Below, in pieces: positions 24,965 through 25,716 of a DNA stretch of 25,716 nucleotides; positions within the stretch are counted from its first letter, which is position 1, and each line of letters opens with the position of its first letter. Both the position numbers and the translations under genes were made by a program. The notes under the pieces were generated by a model. It was not told the origin of the DNA and did not search any database. It worked only from the letters and a program-made list of their open reading frames with translations. This stretch comes from Thioalkalivibrio nitratireducens (GTDB lineage Bacteria; Pseudomonadota; Gammaproteobacteria; Ectothiorhodospirales; Ectothiorhodospiraceae): assembly GCA_011390385.1 (NCBI GenBank), contig JAABSN010000028.1, positions 1 to 25,716 of the forward strand, given 5' to 3'.

Positions 24965-25716
24965 TCAGCGACGCGCGTCACGCATCGCGGCGACGAAGTC
25001 ATCGAAGGCCGGGGCGACGTCATGGGGGCCCGGGCTGGCTTCGGGGTGACCCTGGAAGCTGAAGGCTGGGCAGTCGGTACGGGCGATCCCCTGCAGGGTC
25101 CCGTCGAACAGCGACCGGTGGGTGGCCTCGAGGCAGTCCGGCAGATTCCGTTCGTCGACGGCAAAGCCGTGGTTCTGGCTGGAGATCATCACTTTCCGGC
25201 TGCGGAGATCCTGGATCGGATGGTTGGCGCCGTGGTGACCGAACTTCATCTTCACGGTTTGTGCGCCACTCGCCAGGCCGAGCAACTGATGCCCGAGACA
25301 GATACCAAAGACCGGTTTCCGCGCATCGCAGAAACTCCGGATGGTGTCGATGGCATAGTCGCAGGGTTCGGGATCACCCGGACCGTTGGAGAGAAAGATC
25401 CCGTCGGGATCCAGTTCCAGCGCTTCCTGCGCCGGAGTCTGCGCGGGCACCACGGTCACGCGGCAGCCGCGGTCAACGAGCATCCGGAGGATGTTGTGCT
25501 TGATCCCGAAATCATAGGCAACGACATGGAACTCGGCTTCGCTCGGCTGCAGCCGCTGCACCGGTCCATCGATGTTCCAGGTTCCATCGAGCCACTCATA
25601 GCGGTCTTTGGTAGTGACCTCTCGTGCGAGATCCATGCCCTTGATGCCGGGAAACGCTCGCGCCTGCTCCAGCGCACGGTCGACATCGATGTCGCCCCCC
25701 TGCATGCAGCCGTTCT
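24965..25716 (-). CDS. carA: carbamoyl-phosphate synthase small subunit (partial, 5' end outside window)
   Basis: Glutaminase subunit that releases ammonia from glutamine and channels it to CarB. About 250 C-terminal residues are present; the coding frame reaches the right edge without a start, and the residues just before the first Met read NGC, as in the NGC segment of E. coli CarA. So the Met at 25705 is internal. The class I glutamine amidotransferase triad is visible: the nucleophile Cys in [16 protein letters not shown] and the His and Glu in [22 protein letters not shown] forms the oxyanion region. The truncation is due to the window edge. Confidence 0.97.
   Translation of the reverse strand, partial: NGCMQGGDIDVDRALEQARAFPGIKGMDLAREVTTKDRYEWLDGTWNIDGPVQRLQPSEAEFHVVAYDFGIKHNILRMLVDRGCRVTVVPAQTPAQEALELDPDGIFLSNGPGDPEPCDYAIDTIRSFCDARKPVFGICLGHQLLGLASGAQTVKMKFGHHGANHPIQDLRSRKVMISSQNHGFAVDERNLPDCLEATHRSLFDGTLQGIARTDCPAFSFQGHPEASPGPHDVAPAFDDFVAAMRDARR

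Noticed and set aside
1..25716. Search for defence, toxin-antitoxin, phage, secondary-metabolite or other accessory clusters
   Set aside because: Every substantial frame with protein-like composition belongs to a well-known housekeeping family, with tight operon spacing. I found no space for an unrecognised multi-gene system.

Overview
The window is a compact, GC-rich stretch of housekeeping chromosome from a proteobacterium, most likely a gammaproteobacterium. This reading rests on gene order and protein similarity recalled from known families, not on a search. The order carA-carB-greA / yhbY / rlmE-ftsH-folP-glmM-tpiA-secG-tRNA-Leu(GAG) matches the conserved gammaproteobacterial (and partly betaproteobacterial) arrangement; E. 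coli has the related order rlmE-ftsH-folP-glmM-secG-leuU. Here it runs straight into a full-order nuoA-N operon. nuoC and nuoD are separate genes, unlike the E. coli fusion. The combination points to a Chromatiales-type lineage (Ectothiorhodospiraceae or relatives), but I cannot fix the genus.

Layout from right to left, since almost everything is on the minus strand. The right edge (24965-25716) is the C-terminal part of carA, followed by carB (21673-24912) and greA (21197-21676), whose start overlaps the carB stop. A palindromic, MITE-like repeat of about 190 bp (20989-21179) fills the gap to yhbY, the only plus-strand gene (20690-20989). yhbY is divergent from rlmE (19994-20620) and ftsH (18014-19954). 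A strong rho-independent terminator (17953-17984) separates ftsH from folP (17069-17926), glmM (15695-17065), tpiA (14884-15654) and secG (14534-14887). A tRNA-Leu(GAG) gene lies at 14377-14461. Two hairpins and a sigma70-like promoter occupy 14250-14376. The NADH:ubiquinone oxidoreductase operon then runs nuoA, B, C, D, E, F, G, H, I, J, K, L, M to a partial nuoN cut by the left edge.

Functionally, NuoEFG form the NADH-oxidising module, NuoBCDI the quinone-reducing arm, and NuoAHJKLMN the proton-pumping membrane arm. The flanking genes supply carbamoyl phosphate, transcript-cleavage rescue of RNA polymerase, ribosome maturation, membrane proteolysis, folate, cell-wall precursor sugar, glycolysis and protein export.

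There is no gene-free stretch above 300 bases. The longest are 14120-14376 (promoter and hairpins), 20990-21196 (palindromic repeat) and 5845-6040 (a REP-like repeat inside the nuo operon). I found no phage, CRISPR, defence, toxin or other accessory module and no convincing new system. The points worth a second look are the two repeats, the terminator right at the folP start, the nuo promoter architecture and a His/Asp-rich loop in NuoL.
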